Of a stretch of DNA of 64,000 nucleotides, positions 44,465 through 55,584 are shown one piece after another. Each line of letters opens with the position of its first letter. Position 1 is the stretch's first letter. This stretch comes from Timema cristinae (lineage: Eukaryota; Arthropoda; Insecta; Phasmatodea; Timematidae): contig JBCFYV010009882.1 of NCBI GenBank assembly GCA_039000515.1, positions 59,569,277-59,633,276 on the forward strand. The letters run 5' to 3'. The notes beneath the pieces were generated by a model. That model was given only the letters and a program-made list of their open reading frames with translations, did not search any database and was not told the DNA's origin. The position numbers were made by a program, and so were the translations under genes.

Positions 44465-44859
44465 TTAAGGTATTTAAGGGATGCAGGAAACACGAGAAAA
44501 AGCCAGTGTTTTTGCAGTTTTTAAAGCAAAACATTTTTTGGTTAAAATAAATCAAATATTGCTTCAGTACAAACATAGAGCTTATTTTTCTTCACATAGT
44601 GATATCAACAGTGTTTGAATGTCAAGAGCATAGCAGTGTTAGATGACAATGACAAACTTTTTAAAGAAAGAGAAAAACTTGTCATGAAATTCCAGGACAG
44701 CTTTGATAGATATAAAAAACGGTTGATGTCACCGTGTGAATAAAATTAAACTCTATGTTTGTATAGAAGCAATATTTCTTTTCCTTTGACAAAAAAAAAA
44801 TTGCTATAAAACTGCATAAACACTGATCTTATCTCTTGTCCCCTACATCCTCACCTTAT
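44465..44859. mobile_element. TTAA MITE, copy 2
   Basis: Same family as 40318-40706 with blocks in the same order: atgcaggaaacacgagaaaa, caaaacattttttggttaaa, cttcacatagtgatatcaac, tcatgaaattccaggac, atagaagcaatatttctttt and cttgtcccctacatcctcac. Left TTAA is intact; the right side reads TTAT. The left end carries a small insertion. Confidence 0.8.
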
Positions 44860-45240
44860 TTTTGTAGTAAGAAATGTTGCTATTGTGAATGAATTTGTTT
44901 ATTTTTTAGCCTAACTCTACTCGTTAATTTGATTAATTTAGCCGAATTTGCCATCGCAAATATAGATTTGAAATGTTTAGTCAATGAAATGATGTGTTTT
45001 GACTACCAATTGTTAATACAACACAGACTATCAGCACATAACGTTCCAGGCCAAGGGGGATCGAATGGGCCATACTAATGACTATTCCAAGTAAAGCGCA
45101 CGCTGTAGAGGACTGAGTTATTGAAGTAGCTACCAGCTATTTTTCCAAGAAACAAAAGTCGGGTTTGCTCTCTTTTTTTACTTCACATGGTGGAGACATT
45201 ACGAAAGAAACTCTATTGTTGGTATATCAAAGCTTGTCTC
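44860..45240. other. unassigned DNA
   Basis: Nothing recognised. Confidence 0.5.
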
Positions 45241-45570
45241 AACCGGCCGTGTGGTGTAGTGGTCAGTGCACCTAGCTAAGAGCCTAAGGGTCCCGGATTC
45301 AATTTCCTGCTGGTAACTTGGGTATTTTTCCCTTAAGGGGAATGATCCCGACGGTCACCAAGGTTTGGTTAGTTAGGCTTAAGTTAGGTTAAGACTCACA
45401 CTGGCTCCACAACTTCATAATAACTATCATCACATAATCTCAATGCAGGTATGACGTGTGGACAACCTCCTATGGTATACCCTGGGCAACGTTCTGTGCC
45501 ACAAGAGTGGCTAATAGTCTCCAAATAAGGTGACCCGAACCTAGATGTTACATTCCTCTCGGTCATATAT
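45241..45570 (+). mobile_element. SINE-3 copy (b)
   Basis: Head ggtgtagtggtcagtgcacc, B-box-like cccggattcaatttcc (45293-45308), body ggttagttaggcttaagtta, then tggctaatagtctccaaata. Same block order as 26405-26740, with about 70% similarity by eye. Confidence 0.85.
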
Positions 45571-45832
45571 AACATATGATTAAAAAAAAACTCGTCTTTA
45601 ATTTTACTTGCTATTTATTAAATATCACAATTTATTTAATGAATATATGATATGTGCGTAGCTTATATGAGAGTCGGTACAATAATTATTTAAAACAAAA
45701 GAATTAACTTAAATTTAATAAATAATGTATACACTGCCAAGTTTAAACTCATCTAAGAACTTGATATTAAAAATATTATTAAAGAAAGGTAAGACTCTAC
45801 GATTAATAAAAACCTCTAAACCGTATTAATCT

Positions 45833-46445
45833 CTACACAACAGGATCTTAAACTATGAGTCACGACCCTCTCACGGGTCACTAAAAAGATTCTGGGGGCT
45901 ACAGCAAACATTAAATATTTATTATATAAGTAATGAAATTATTATAAACTACAACCTTCCATATTCTATTTGTAAAATTTATTTCAGGGATCACGTCATC
46001 AAACATGATTAAATAAATCTTATTTTAAATAATAATTCCTATAATTCACTAGATAAATTAATAGCGTCCGTAGGTTGAAAGGAGCAGTTGTCAAAACTGG
46101 ATATATTGTGTCAAAATAAGTAAGCTCATTCATCTTATTAAATGTTTTATGTTTATTACTTATCATTTGAAGCAGTTGTTTTTTTCCAATTTTCTTATCT
46201 TTATCTGAATATGAAGTTTAAAATTATAATTAATAATCTTAAATATAATAGCACATATGCGGTCTTAACAAAAAATGTGTTCAATATATTTTTCTCGTTT
46301 TATCTAAAACTGCTTAGTAACTAAAACTAGAGTATCTACAAAACTAGACTTGACAAAACCATTACTTCTGGGGTCGCTAGTAATTTTCTCTCATGAAAAA
46401 GGGTCGTGATTAAAATAAGTTTAAAACTGGTGGTGGTCTACATAA
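45833..46445. mobile_element. hAT-type MITE with 8-bp target duplication
   Basis: The left end caggatcttaaactatgagt followed by cacgaccc pairs with the right end gggtcgtgatt...gtttaaaactgg, so both ends carry an imperfect TIR of about 30 bp. Flanks are ctacacaa (45833-45840) and ctacataa (46438-46445), matching 7 of 8. The TIR style and 8-bp duplication fit hAT. No transposase; the small open frame at 46142-46324 is chance. Confidence 0.8.
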
Positions 46446-46774
46446 ATAAATAACTAATAAACAAATTGGAATGACTCGTCAAACAGAGCAACTGGGTTTG
46501 TCATTTTTATAATATTACAATTAATATTCTGTCTAAGAATAAAGATTGATTATAAAATTGTTAGATTAATAATGCACTTTTTGTTTCAGAACATATATCT
46601 GTGCTTAATAAACATTTATTAATGTTTTTTTGGGTATTCATCATGGATATTATCTTCTTGAACTCTGAAAAATGTGTTGTTGAAGTCGTTCAAAGTATGT
46701 CTGATTGTTGTTAATTGGTAAGTAGAGTAGAGTAGAGTAGAGAGTTTCGAATTTACAAACTTAGCAAAGGCGCT

Positions 46775-47113
46775 TGGGAGTTTTTATCTCAAAAATAGAA
46801 GTGAATTTCATTGTTATTTGTATTTTATGTTTGAATTGTATTTATTGCATGTTTGTATCGTATCCATATCATGGTTGTATACATGTATGCTGTGTGCATT
46901 ACTGTATGTCTTGTATTGTGTGTATGGTTTGTGGTGTTAATGTATGTTTTGTAAGCTCGTTTTTATGCCTTGCATCGTTGGAAGTATTATTCTTTGTATG
47001 CCACATATGTATGTGTTAAGTTATGTGTTACATTGTATTGATGGTCTGTATTTTATGTATTGCTTTGTATGTATTCGGTGTATGTATTGTATTCGTGTTT
47101 GCATTGTATACAA
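46775..47113 (+). repeat. TGTATT-rich repeat field, left part
   Basis: Degenerate units such as atggtttgtggtgttaatgt (46926) and ggtctgtattttatgtattg (47041). The same phrases recur at 51518-51680 and 53115-53440, on the other side of the Helitron. Cys/Tyr/Val-rich open frames here are composition artefacts. Confidence 0.75.
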
Positions 47114-47309
47114 TCATATATATATATATATTTTATATATATATATAAAGACGAAAACCGGACTGACACATTCATCACCGTATCTCACGATCCTCTGGAC
47201 CTTGACTCTTAAAATTTTGCAGGGAGATCCCTTTCAATCCGTAGACATCCGATAAGAAGGGATTCTGCGACATTCAACCCATAAAAGGGTAAAAAGGGGG
47301 GTTGAAAAC

Positions 47310-47945
47310 ATAGTCTTTTTCCGAAACTGCTTAAGCTAGAAACATTAAGTTTGGCCCGAAGGTCCTTTATCAAAATCTAAGAACAAATTATTCGAAGAAT
47401 TTTCGATATTAGCGTCCTAAGGAGTGAAAACGGGGATACAAACTTTATTGATAGGCACGCATATCTCTGAAACCATTTAAGATAGAAACTTGAGACTAGG
47501 GGAAAATACTCTTCTTAAAAAAATACAAAATACGTGTTCGACGGTTTTTCGAAAAAATCAACCAAGCGGGTGAACGAGGATAAGGTGGATTTTTTGAGTT
47601 GAGATATATCTCTGAAACCACTTAAGCTATAAACATGAAACTCGGGGAAAATACTCTTCTTAAAAAACAAAGAAATGTGTGTTCAATGATTTTTTTGAAA
47701 AAATAATCAAACGTGTCAAACGGGGAGCGGATGCGTTTTTCTAAAAACCACTATATCTTTGCAACCTAGAAACGTGAAACTCGGGAAATATACTCTTCTT
47801 AAAAATAAATAAATTATTGTTTAGCGGTTTTTTCGAGAAAAAAAAACAAACGATCTGAACGAGTAAACGGAGAGCGGGTGGGGTTTTCGAGTTGAGCTCT
47901 ATTTCTTTAACCTGTATACATAGAGATGTGAAATTTAGCAAGAAT
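47310..47945 (+). repeat. Helitron internal tandem repeat, about 145 bp period
   Basis: Five diverged units with a conserved tctctgaaaccacttaagct / agaaac..gaaactcgggga / atactcttcttaaaaa core. Landmarks lie near 47322, 47465, 47609, 47755 and 47899. Confidence 0.8.
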
Positions 47946-48436
47946 ATTCAAAACTACTTTCCAATGTGATAGAAAACTGATAGCTAAAAAGAGTTTGTTG
48001 GGAAAAAGGGGTTGGGGGTTTTCAACATTTTCCAAATTAATACAAACATATTATAATATTTTACTAGCTATAAGAAAATATTTATTTTTACACAGAGATC
48101 GTAGAAATGGAGTTGATTGCCATGCTCTTTGGTGAGCGGTGTTTTTTTCTCTCTCTTAATATGTACATTATTAATTACATAAATGTTCTTTGGTGGAAGA
48201 TGATGCGCTTTTTTCCTTGGATTATTTTAATAATGTTTATTGTTTAGTTTAATTCATATAATGTCTGTGCAATAATTTTTGTGCTGCAATGTAAAATTAT
48301 TTTTATATTGGTTTGTATATCGAAGTTTCGTACTTAGTCAGCTATACAGTTTTTGTGGTGGGGTACGATTTCGGATTTGGATTTAAGGTTATTTAACAGT
48401 TTGTTATAATTTTTTGTAATGTAGATCGGAAATATC

Positions 48437-49066
48437 TTGGTAGATGGTATAGAGATGCCTCAACGTGTTGTGCGTTTGAACGGTGAGGGAGGATGTCCTT
48501 CTTACTCGTTATCATACGCCATGTTTGGCACTGATAGTCTAGGCTATGAGCTGCGATACCAGATAGTAGACTATATATCTGAGAGTTGGGACAGATTTAA
48601 GGTGTTTACCCTGGACAATGAAGGGAACAACTGGGTCAGCCAGGAGACGTACTGTTTTGAAATGTCGAAGCTTAGCGCCTATGGTATCACTTGCAAGCTA
48701 GAGGCAGCAGGGCAGTTGTACCCCTGGAGGTTTGATGTGTACTGGAATGTGCAATTATTAGTAGGTTTTGGGGAGCCTAGTGAGGGTGTAATGAGGTTCA
48801 GGTTCACTAGTGATCTGTCCAGGGGTCACTTTGATGTGTATCAAGCAATTGAAGGGCTGCCATATTTCTCCCAGTTTATTCCACATCAACTCGATACTCC
48901 TTCATTGCAATGTCCTGATAATATTCCAAAGAAACAAGGTGGAATAAACCACCATGCCAGGGTTACGAATACAATAATAAACAAACAAATGTCTGAAGCT
49001 GCTGCTAAATATGCTAAAAAAAATATCCAGAAGTTAATCGCGCTGTTGTTGCTGCATATTCACTGA
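48437..49066 (+). CDS. OTU-like cysteine protease ORF of the Helitron
   Basis: 209 open codons. Residues about 13-30 read LNGEGGCPSYSLSYAMFG, in the position of the D-G-x-C catalytic loop of OTU proteases; here the Asp-like position is Glu or Asn and the Cys is kept. Later parts include VDYISESWDRFKVF and an end-of-domain stretch (RGHFDVYQAI, about residues 135-144) where OTU proteins have the catalytic His. OTU domains are a known accessory module of animal Helitrons. From residue 165 on, the frame drifts into low-similarity sequence. The frame is intact, which is unusual in this window. Activity is not implied, and it may be the 3' remnant of a longer fused protein. Confidence 0.65.
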   Translation: MVDGIEMPQRVVRLNGEGGCPSYSLSYAMFGTDSLGYELRYQIVDYISESWDRFKVFTLDNEGNNWVSQETYCFEMSKLSAYGITCKLEAAGQLYPWRFDVYWNVQLLVGFGEPSEGVMRFRFTSDLSRGHFDVYQAIEGLPYFSQFIPHQLDTPSLQCPDNIPKKQGGINHHARVTNTIINKQMSEAAAKYAKKNIQKLIALLLLHIH

Positions 49067-49680
49067 AGCATCCGGAGGCAAGGTAAGGACGTCCAAGGTC
49101 ACCCTGGAGTGAAGAAGGATCATGTTAAAGGCAGAGTGTACACGATTTACCCTAATAACTTGGAGTGTTATCATCTGCGTCTCATGTTCCACGAGGTACG
49201 AGGACCAACATCATTATCTGACCTCAAAACAGTAAATGGTCACATCCATCCCACATTCCAGACCACTTGCAGAGTGTTGGTTTTGTTGGAAGACCATGGT
49301 CACTGGGACAAAACTTTGAAAGAAGCGGCCTTATCTAACTCTCCTTTCAAACTATGAGAACTGTTTGCAATCATGTTGGTTTTCTGCCAGATTTCAGACC
49401 CGATCCTGCTGTGGGAGAAACACAAGGACAGTTTCTCTGAGGACATGAAATGGCAGATGGAGAAGGATTGTCCAGATATTGATGTCCACCAGGGTTTGGA
49501 CATGATATACAAGTGTCTGATGTTGTTGGAAGATGAGGTGGTTTCAATGGCAGGACATACTTTCAAGCACTATGGCTTGCCCAAAACAATGCAGATGGTA
49601 TCATGGGGAACTGAGACTACCTCAGGGAATTGAGCTACGACGTTAATGCTCTGTCAAAAACAGTGTATGACAACGAGCCA
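49067..49680 (+). pseudogene. Helitron protein, region before the helicase core
   Basis: Two frames linked by a stop and small shift cover 49109-49357 and 49373-49633: YHLRLMFHEVRGPTSLSDLK, ALSNSPFKL, ISDPILLWEKHKDSFSEDM, KCLMLLEDEVVSMAG. This is the segment that joins Rep and helicase in Helitron proteins. The coding-like open frames are clear, but the stop at 49355-49357 breaks the protein. Confidence 0.75.
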
Positions 49681-50970
49681 AGGCTAACGGGCAATCAGAT
49701 GACGGCTTACAAGAATGTTATTAAAAGCGTAGATGGTAGAGAGGCCAGTGTTATGTTCTTGATGCCTCAGGAGGTATAAGAAAAACATTCTTGATAAACC
49801 TGTTACTAGCCAAAGTTAGAAGTAACCAGGGGATTGTTATGCCTCTTGCTTCAGTGGGCATTGCTGCAAAGATTTTGGAGAGGGGTAAAACTGCCCATTC
49901 TGCCTTCAAACTCCCCTTCATTCTGAATCATACAGAAACCCCCATATGTAACATTTCAAAAAACAGTAATTTATCCCAGGTGCTTCGATATTGCAAACTT
50001 ATCGTATGGGATGAATGTAATATGTCACATAAAGGGCAGATAGAGGCTCTAAACCATATGCTGCAGGGTATTTGCAGCTATGACAAGCTGATGGGTGGTA
50101 TTACTGTCTTGTAGTGGGGGACTTTAGGCAGACCCTACCATTAGTACCCGGGGGACCCAAGCCGATGAAGTCAAGAACTTTCTTAAATCTTCATACCTAT
50201 GGCCTAAAATTCAAAAGCTGTTATTAAAGAAAAATATGATAGTAAGGTGAGGGAGATAGATGGAAAGATAAACCTCCCTTTTAGCATTTATCAATTAGTT
50301 AAGGATATGAACAGTATGACTACAATCATTTTTCATGACCTAAATAATATAAGAAGAAAACCTATGAAATGGTTAAAGGCGAGGGTAATTCTAACTCCTT
50401 GATAAGGCAAATGAAATCAAAAAACTCCTGCTCAGCATGTTTGTATCGGAGGATATGACCTATCAGTCAGTGGACTCAGTAGTGGAGATAGGATGCTGTC
50501 CACTAGCCGGTAGAGTTTTTGCACACCCTCAAACCCCTGGGCTCTCTTCTCACACTCTTCTCTCGAAGGGTGGCACGCCCATAATGTTTTTGCGCAATTT
50601 GAAGCCCCCAAAGCTTTGTAATGGAAGCAGACTGCAAGTGAAGGCCCTCCAACGCAACGTCATCGAAGAAACTATTTTCACAGGGTGTGGTTATGGGGAA
50701 ACAGTATTTATACCACGCATTACCCTCATCCCTTCGGATTACCCCTCCAAGTTTAAGATAGTCCCGTTCCCCCTGATAGTCTGCTTTGCAATGACAATCA
50801 ACAAGGCTCAGGGTCAGACATTGAAGGATTTGGGGTTTGGTTTAAGGTAAGACTGTTTCTCCCACGGCTAGCTCTACGTAGCTGTCTCCAGGGTGAGCAC
50901 ACTGAGGAGCCTGGGTGTTCTGGCGCATGAAGAAGTACGGATAACATCGTAAACCAGGAAGTCCTTTCAA
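49681..50970 (+). pseudogene. Helitron Pif1-like helicase, broken
   Basis: Helicase motifs in order: TGNQMTAYKNVI (about 49690-49725). A Walker-A-like GGIRKTFLINLLLAK (49767-49812), with Arg where the P-loop usually has Gly. VMPLASVGIAAKIL (about 49838-49880). WDECNMSHKGQIEALNHML (about 50006-50062), with a D-E box. GDFRQTLPLVPGG (about 50115-50150). GTPIMFLRNLKPPKLCNGSR (50568-50630), MTINKAQGQTL (50790-50822) and LYVAVSRVSTL (50876-50905). Stops, frameshifts and a scrambled part at 50160-50440 disable it. The family unwinds DNA during rolling-circle transposition. Other Helitron proteins carry a Rep nuclease upstream; none is visible here. Confidence 0.88.
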
Positions 50971-51316
50971 AGTAGCCAGCCACATAGGGAATATGACACG
51001 GCTGTAAGAAAGGGTTCTGATAACCAAAATTCTCCAACCAAATCATAATATGGCAGTATGAAATGGGGCCTGCCAATCAAAATTCTCCGACATGAACATG
51101 ACAAAAATACGATGTTTGGTCACCTCCTCATTGTGTCTCTCGGGTAACGCTAAGAACTATAAAAGCTATCACATAATGTCTACCAGTATCACACTATTAT
51201 ATAAATTTATATATAGATGTATATTTTATATATATATTATATATGTATATATAAAAGACTGACAATAAGCTATCAAAAATACGAAACCCACACGAAGCAC
51301 GGGCTATTGATTAGTG

Positions 51317-51439
51317 ATATATATATATGTATGTGTGTGTGTGTCTTGTATGTATCGCATTTATGATTTGTTGTGCTATTGTAAGCATTTTATATAAAAT
51401 ATGCATGTTTTGATAGTTAGTTATAAGTATTAACTATCC

Positions 51440-51497
<58 letters not shown>

Positions 51498-51800
51498 CAC
51501 AAGTGATGGTAGTGATGGTCTGTATTTTATGTATTGCTTTAAATGTATTAGATGTATGTATTGTATGTTTATATTGTATACAAATATGTATGTATGTTTT
51601 ATGTAATGATGGCCGTCTTGTAGTGTATGTATGGTTTGTGGTGTTATTGTGTGTACTGTATATATGGTATGTATTGTATGCTTTGTTTGGCTGGTTTGTC
51701 TAGATAAATTGCTTTGTATGCATTTGATGTATATATTGTATTTTTGTTTGTATTTCCTTCTTATCCGTATTGTGTATAAGGATTGTAGCCAACGTTACAC
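51317..51800 (+). repeat. TGTATT-rich field, right part, and TA tract
   Basis: GT and TA microsatellites (51319-51342, 51441-51496), then ggtctgtattttatgtattg at 51518 and atggtttgtggtgttattgt at 51634, matching the left part across the Helitron. Confidence 0.75.
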
Positions 51801-52320
51801 GCTAATAATGGTACTTACACTCTTGGATAGAGTTGACCCGTCCAGACTTCTTTTATTTTCCCGCTAGACTGAGATGAGTGCTGGTATTGAAGGCGCATCG
51901 TGTCTTGAACAATTACACCATCTTGGTTACGCCGCGGATGTCTCGAGACTCCGTTAGAAGAAGAGGGATGCTTCGAGACTCTAGCAGAAGATTCGCTTTC
52001 TAGAACCTACTAAAGGAAAGCCAGGCGCGCGACCGGTTCTACGCATCGCCATGTTAACCTCCCTTATTCTATCTCAGCCGTCCTTATGTATACCCTCTAG
52101 CCATCTCTGCGATCCAGTGACGTAAACCAAGAATAATAAAATATCACCTACAACTGCCTAGGTAAGCAGCGCTATCCCCGTCAGACTTGCTTATACGCGT
52201 ATTTAAAATTCTCTTTCGGCCTTTAACATTTTTATCAAATGTTTCTTTTTGGTTTTAATACTTGATTATTTATTTAAAATTAAATGGTGAACTAATATGG
52301 GTAACTCTCACTATCCTGTT
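51801..52320. other. unassigned, locally GC-richer DNA
   Basis: GC-richer block 51880-52200 with a repeated tcgagactc motif and HSE-like sites (see next entry) and a donor-like ag|gtaagc at 52160. It could be a promoter plus leader of an element or a host gene. No protein evidence. Confidence 0.35.
51986..52005. promoter_or_regulatory. heat-shock-element-like inverted sites
   Basis: agaagattcgctttctagaa contains GAA-2-TTC and TTC-2-GAA pairs, the inverted nGAAn/nTTCn arrangement bound by heat-shock factor. No TATA box or coding exon can be tied to it, so this is a motif match only. Confidence 0.3.
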
Positions 52321-52672
52321 AACATTGAGGTCACTTTAGTAATTTAACATTTATTGTAAATTTGTTTGCCTTGAGGTCACTAAATGTCGTCGTTTAATAG
52401 TCGCATGGATTAACTTGTCTTGAGGCCATTAAATGGCATTGTCAAATATTAATTTTGAGACGATTTATCATGAGGCCACTAGAGAGCATTGTCAAATATT
52501 GATTGTTAGACAATTTGTCTAGAAGCTATTAGATTACAATGTTGAATATTTATTTGTGAGACACTTTGTCTCGAGGCCACTAGATGAGTTTTCAAAAATT
52601 AATATTCAGACACTTTGTCATAAATTCGCTAGATGAAATTGTCATATATAAATTGTGAATTTAGATGCCACT
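52321..52672 (+). repeat. 50-bp minisatellite, seven units
   Basis: The landmark (t)(c/g)gaggccactagatg recurs at 52324, 52371, 52421, 52471, 52521, 52572 and 52622, so the period is 50-51 bp. Each unit also carries a gaca-tttgtc palindrome-like block and a gtcaaatatta block. Units are 70-85% similar. Confidence 0.9.
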
Positions 52673-53099
52673 CTATTAGGTATATATGAGCAATATACTG
52701 TGTATTCCTGATACCAACACTTTGAGCTTAATAATTAGTTAATATATTATTATAATACTATAGCTTAGCTAGGCCCCCTTGGATTTGTTAACATTTTTAT
52801 TTTGTTAGGATTTTAAATGTCACCTTTATATTTTGGTAGCTAACGACTGAGAAAATATTTGAAACCATACTGTAGGAACTGCGCGAAGGGAACTATTATT
52901 CAAGGTTCATCCTAAAAAATTCATAATCCAGGCCTGTGGTACAATCCCTTCCTCTACATGCTCTGCTTTTGTTCCTTGTAAATATAAAATTATCTTGTTT
53001 TTTTAATTAATATTAATTTGCTACCCAACGCATTGTATTTGTTTTGGTGGATATTTAGAGCCAGGGATTACTGTGTATATGCTCTATATTTTAATTTAT
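52673..53099. other. unassigned AT-rich DNA
   Basis: Nothing recognised. Confidence 0.5.
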
Positions 53100-53530
53100 G
53101 TCTTATTTAGAATGTATGGTTTGTGGTGTTATTGTATGTGTTGTATATTAGGTATGTATGTTTTGATACTATTTATGGATATTTTATGGGTAAGTAGATA
53201 TAAATATTAACGACCGTATGGTGTATATGTGTGAGGGTTTGTATTATTTTGTATTAATGGTCTTTATTTTATGTATTGATTTGTATTTATCTGATGTATG
53301 TATTGCATTGCATGATTGTTTGTATTATATAAATGTATCATGTTGTGGATATTATGTGTGTATGATTTATGGTGTTAGTGTATGTATTGTATTGTATTTT
53401 ATTTTATTTTATTTTATTGTATGTGTGGTTTGTGATGTTAGTGTATGTTCTATATGTACATTTTCAACCTTGTATGGATGGGTGGATAGATTAAAGTACT
53501 AACGTTTGTGTGTTATATAATCATGTATGC
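53100..53530 (+). repeat. TGTATT-rich field, distal part
   Basis: atggtttgtggtgttattgt (53115), ggtctttattttatgtattg (53259), atgatttatggtgttagtgt (53361) and gtggtttgtgatgttagtgt (53425), plus a (TTTTA)n tract 53396-53418. Same phrases as 46926 and 51634. Confidence 0.75.
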
Positions 53531-54100
53531 ATGCATGTATGATGGTAGGGTAGAGGGGTGAAGAGGAGTCCGTTATAAACCAAGTGTTAATGTGGGTGAG
53601 AACTAGTCCCTATTAGGATATGAACATTTGCTGTCTTGCCAAGTTCAATGTTCCTTTTTTATTTGAGTCAAGTGCAGAGACTTTGCTTAGGTTATGTTGG
53701 ATTATTTTAGGTTAATTTGGGTCTTAACAAGTTCTATAGAAAGTCATAGTCAACGAATGATCATCCTATCTCGTATAAGTACGTTAAATGTATTATATGT
53801 AACGATACATGTATAGTGATCAAATACCTTAGGATGCATGGCATGACCTGTGTATCTTGATTTTGATAAGTGTCAGATGATTAAATGTTTAGCAAATACG
53901 ATATAGGTAAAAGTTTGCTAGGAGGCCGAAGAAGTTCATTTTCAAAGACTGTGGAAGGACATACCCTGTAAATAGCTGTAAATTTATCGTTAGAGAGGGT
54001 GGATAGACTACCTGTCTGATCCTGTTCCAAAGCATGGGATGGGTCCTTGAGCAGGTGTTGTATAGTTTCAACGGCAGGAAGATGAAGTTGAATAGTGGGA

Positions 54101-54138
<38 letters not shown>

Positions 54139-55399
54139 AATTTTTATTTACATCCTTTATAACAGCTTTGGGGTAGTGTTTTAAGAGGATAGAACACTGT
54201 AAGGTTTATTATTTCAGCAATGGTGATGACAGCTAAAGCGCCATGTTCGGGGTTGACAACATCATGTGCGGAACCAACTGTAGAAAACTCTGTGTGGCTT
54301 ATGACATCTGTTCAGGGTGGAGAGCCTTGTTATTTACATATTTACCGACAGACGTACAGTGTGTAGAGTGTGACTCTCACTTTTTAAAGACATTCTGAAG
54401 TGAAGGCGAATCCTAGACTGTCTATTACTTTTTCTCAAATGAAATTTAGTGGTTGTGAAGTAGAGATAGGTAGGTTGAGAGGTTATAGATGAATCTGAGA
54501 CGTTGGTAAGGGGTAGGGATAAGAGGACGATGTGTAAGGCAGCCTGGTGTTGGCCCCCTGCTCCAATGGTCATCATGATTACAGAAAGTATGCTTGATAT
54601 GACGTTATAAAACATCATTTGAAAGTATGTACTATTAGAGATTACACTAAGGGAATAGGACTCTAATCTAGTATGATGTATGGTATAATCTATGAACTAT
54701 GATTTACTCCTTCTTCGTGGTACACTTGATACGGCGGAGAAAAATTAGCGGTTCAGGTGACGATGTGCAACGTGAATTATAGGTACAAGAGTAATAGCAA
54801 AAATTAATAAAAAATTACTGGTGTCGGGAGAAGTAGGTGTCTTGGACACGAAATTCAACAATAATTACAATTCATAAAATAATGATAAAAATATATAAAT
54901 AATACTAAACATAATGAAAGCTGGGGGGAGGAGAAGTTCAGGGGACGAGATTCAATATGGATTAGAAGTAAAAATAAATACAAAATATATATTTAATAAT
55001 ATTAAAAATAATTGGTGTTGGAGAGAGTGAGAGGCACCGAAAATGGTTGGAGGAGTCCAGGGGCTGAAATGTGACACCAAACCTGGTGAATTACCGTTAC
55101 GGAGTCTGGGTGTGAGCTCCACCCTATTTGATCTGGTCACTGGCTATACATTTAGGAAGTGAGTGGGCTATAAACTCGTGGGTTGTAAGGCTTAGGAGGG
55201 GGAGGGGATTACTTGGTGGGGCGTCAATCTGGTAACGTCTATGGCAGCCATCTTACTCAAAAACTCTGCCAGAAGTGACTATTTTACACTACAAAGGGAA
55301 AATGGTTTTATAACCTATTTTGTTTGTTGATTATAATAAATTTTATTGCCTTTTTTATACAAAAATGAATGCATATAGATATATATATTTAGATTTATA
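53531..55399. other. unassigned DNA
   Basis: A TA tract is at 54107-54135. Short minus-strand open frames (53881-54138 and 54334-54618) have no recognised domain. Confidence 0.45.
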
Positions 55400-55530
55400 T
55401 ATATATACCTACAATGGTGTGCAAACGGTCTAAAATTCAAGTTCATTTAGTTGGGTTTTCTGGTGTTGGGATTATAGTCCCTGGAATTATTGAGAGTTTA
55501 AAATAATTAATTATACAGCCGGAACTGATG

Positions 55531-55584
<54 letters not shown>

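Larger units (their letters stand above)
47114..51314 (+). mobile_element. Helitron, decayed, about 4.2 kb
   Basis: The proposed 5' end is TC at 47114 followed by TA repeats and taaagacgaaaaccggactg. The proposed 3' end is cccacacgaagcacggg (a decayed hairpin of ccc...ggg around gaa) then ctattgattag, ending at 51314. The flanking bases are A and T, as expected for Helitron insertion between A and T, with no target duplication. Interior order: tandem repeats, OTU-type ORF, Pif1-type helicase. I see no Rep (HUH) nuclease. Confidence 0.7.

Noticed and set aside
46774..47255. Cys- and Val-rich open frames of 81-103 codons, possible secreted peptides
   Set aside because: Composition comes from the TGTATT-rich repeat; the same phrases occur elsewhere in other frames.
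49300..49566. Minus-strand frame opposite the Helitron protein
   Set aside because: Shadow of the plus-strand coding sequence.
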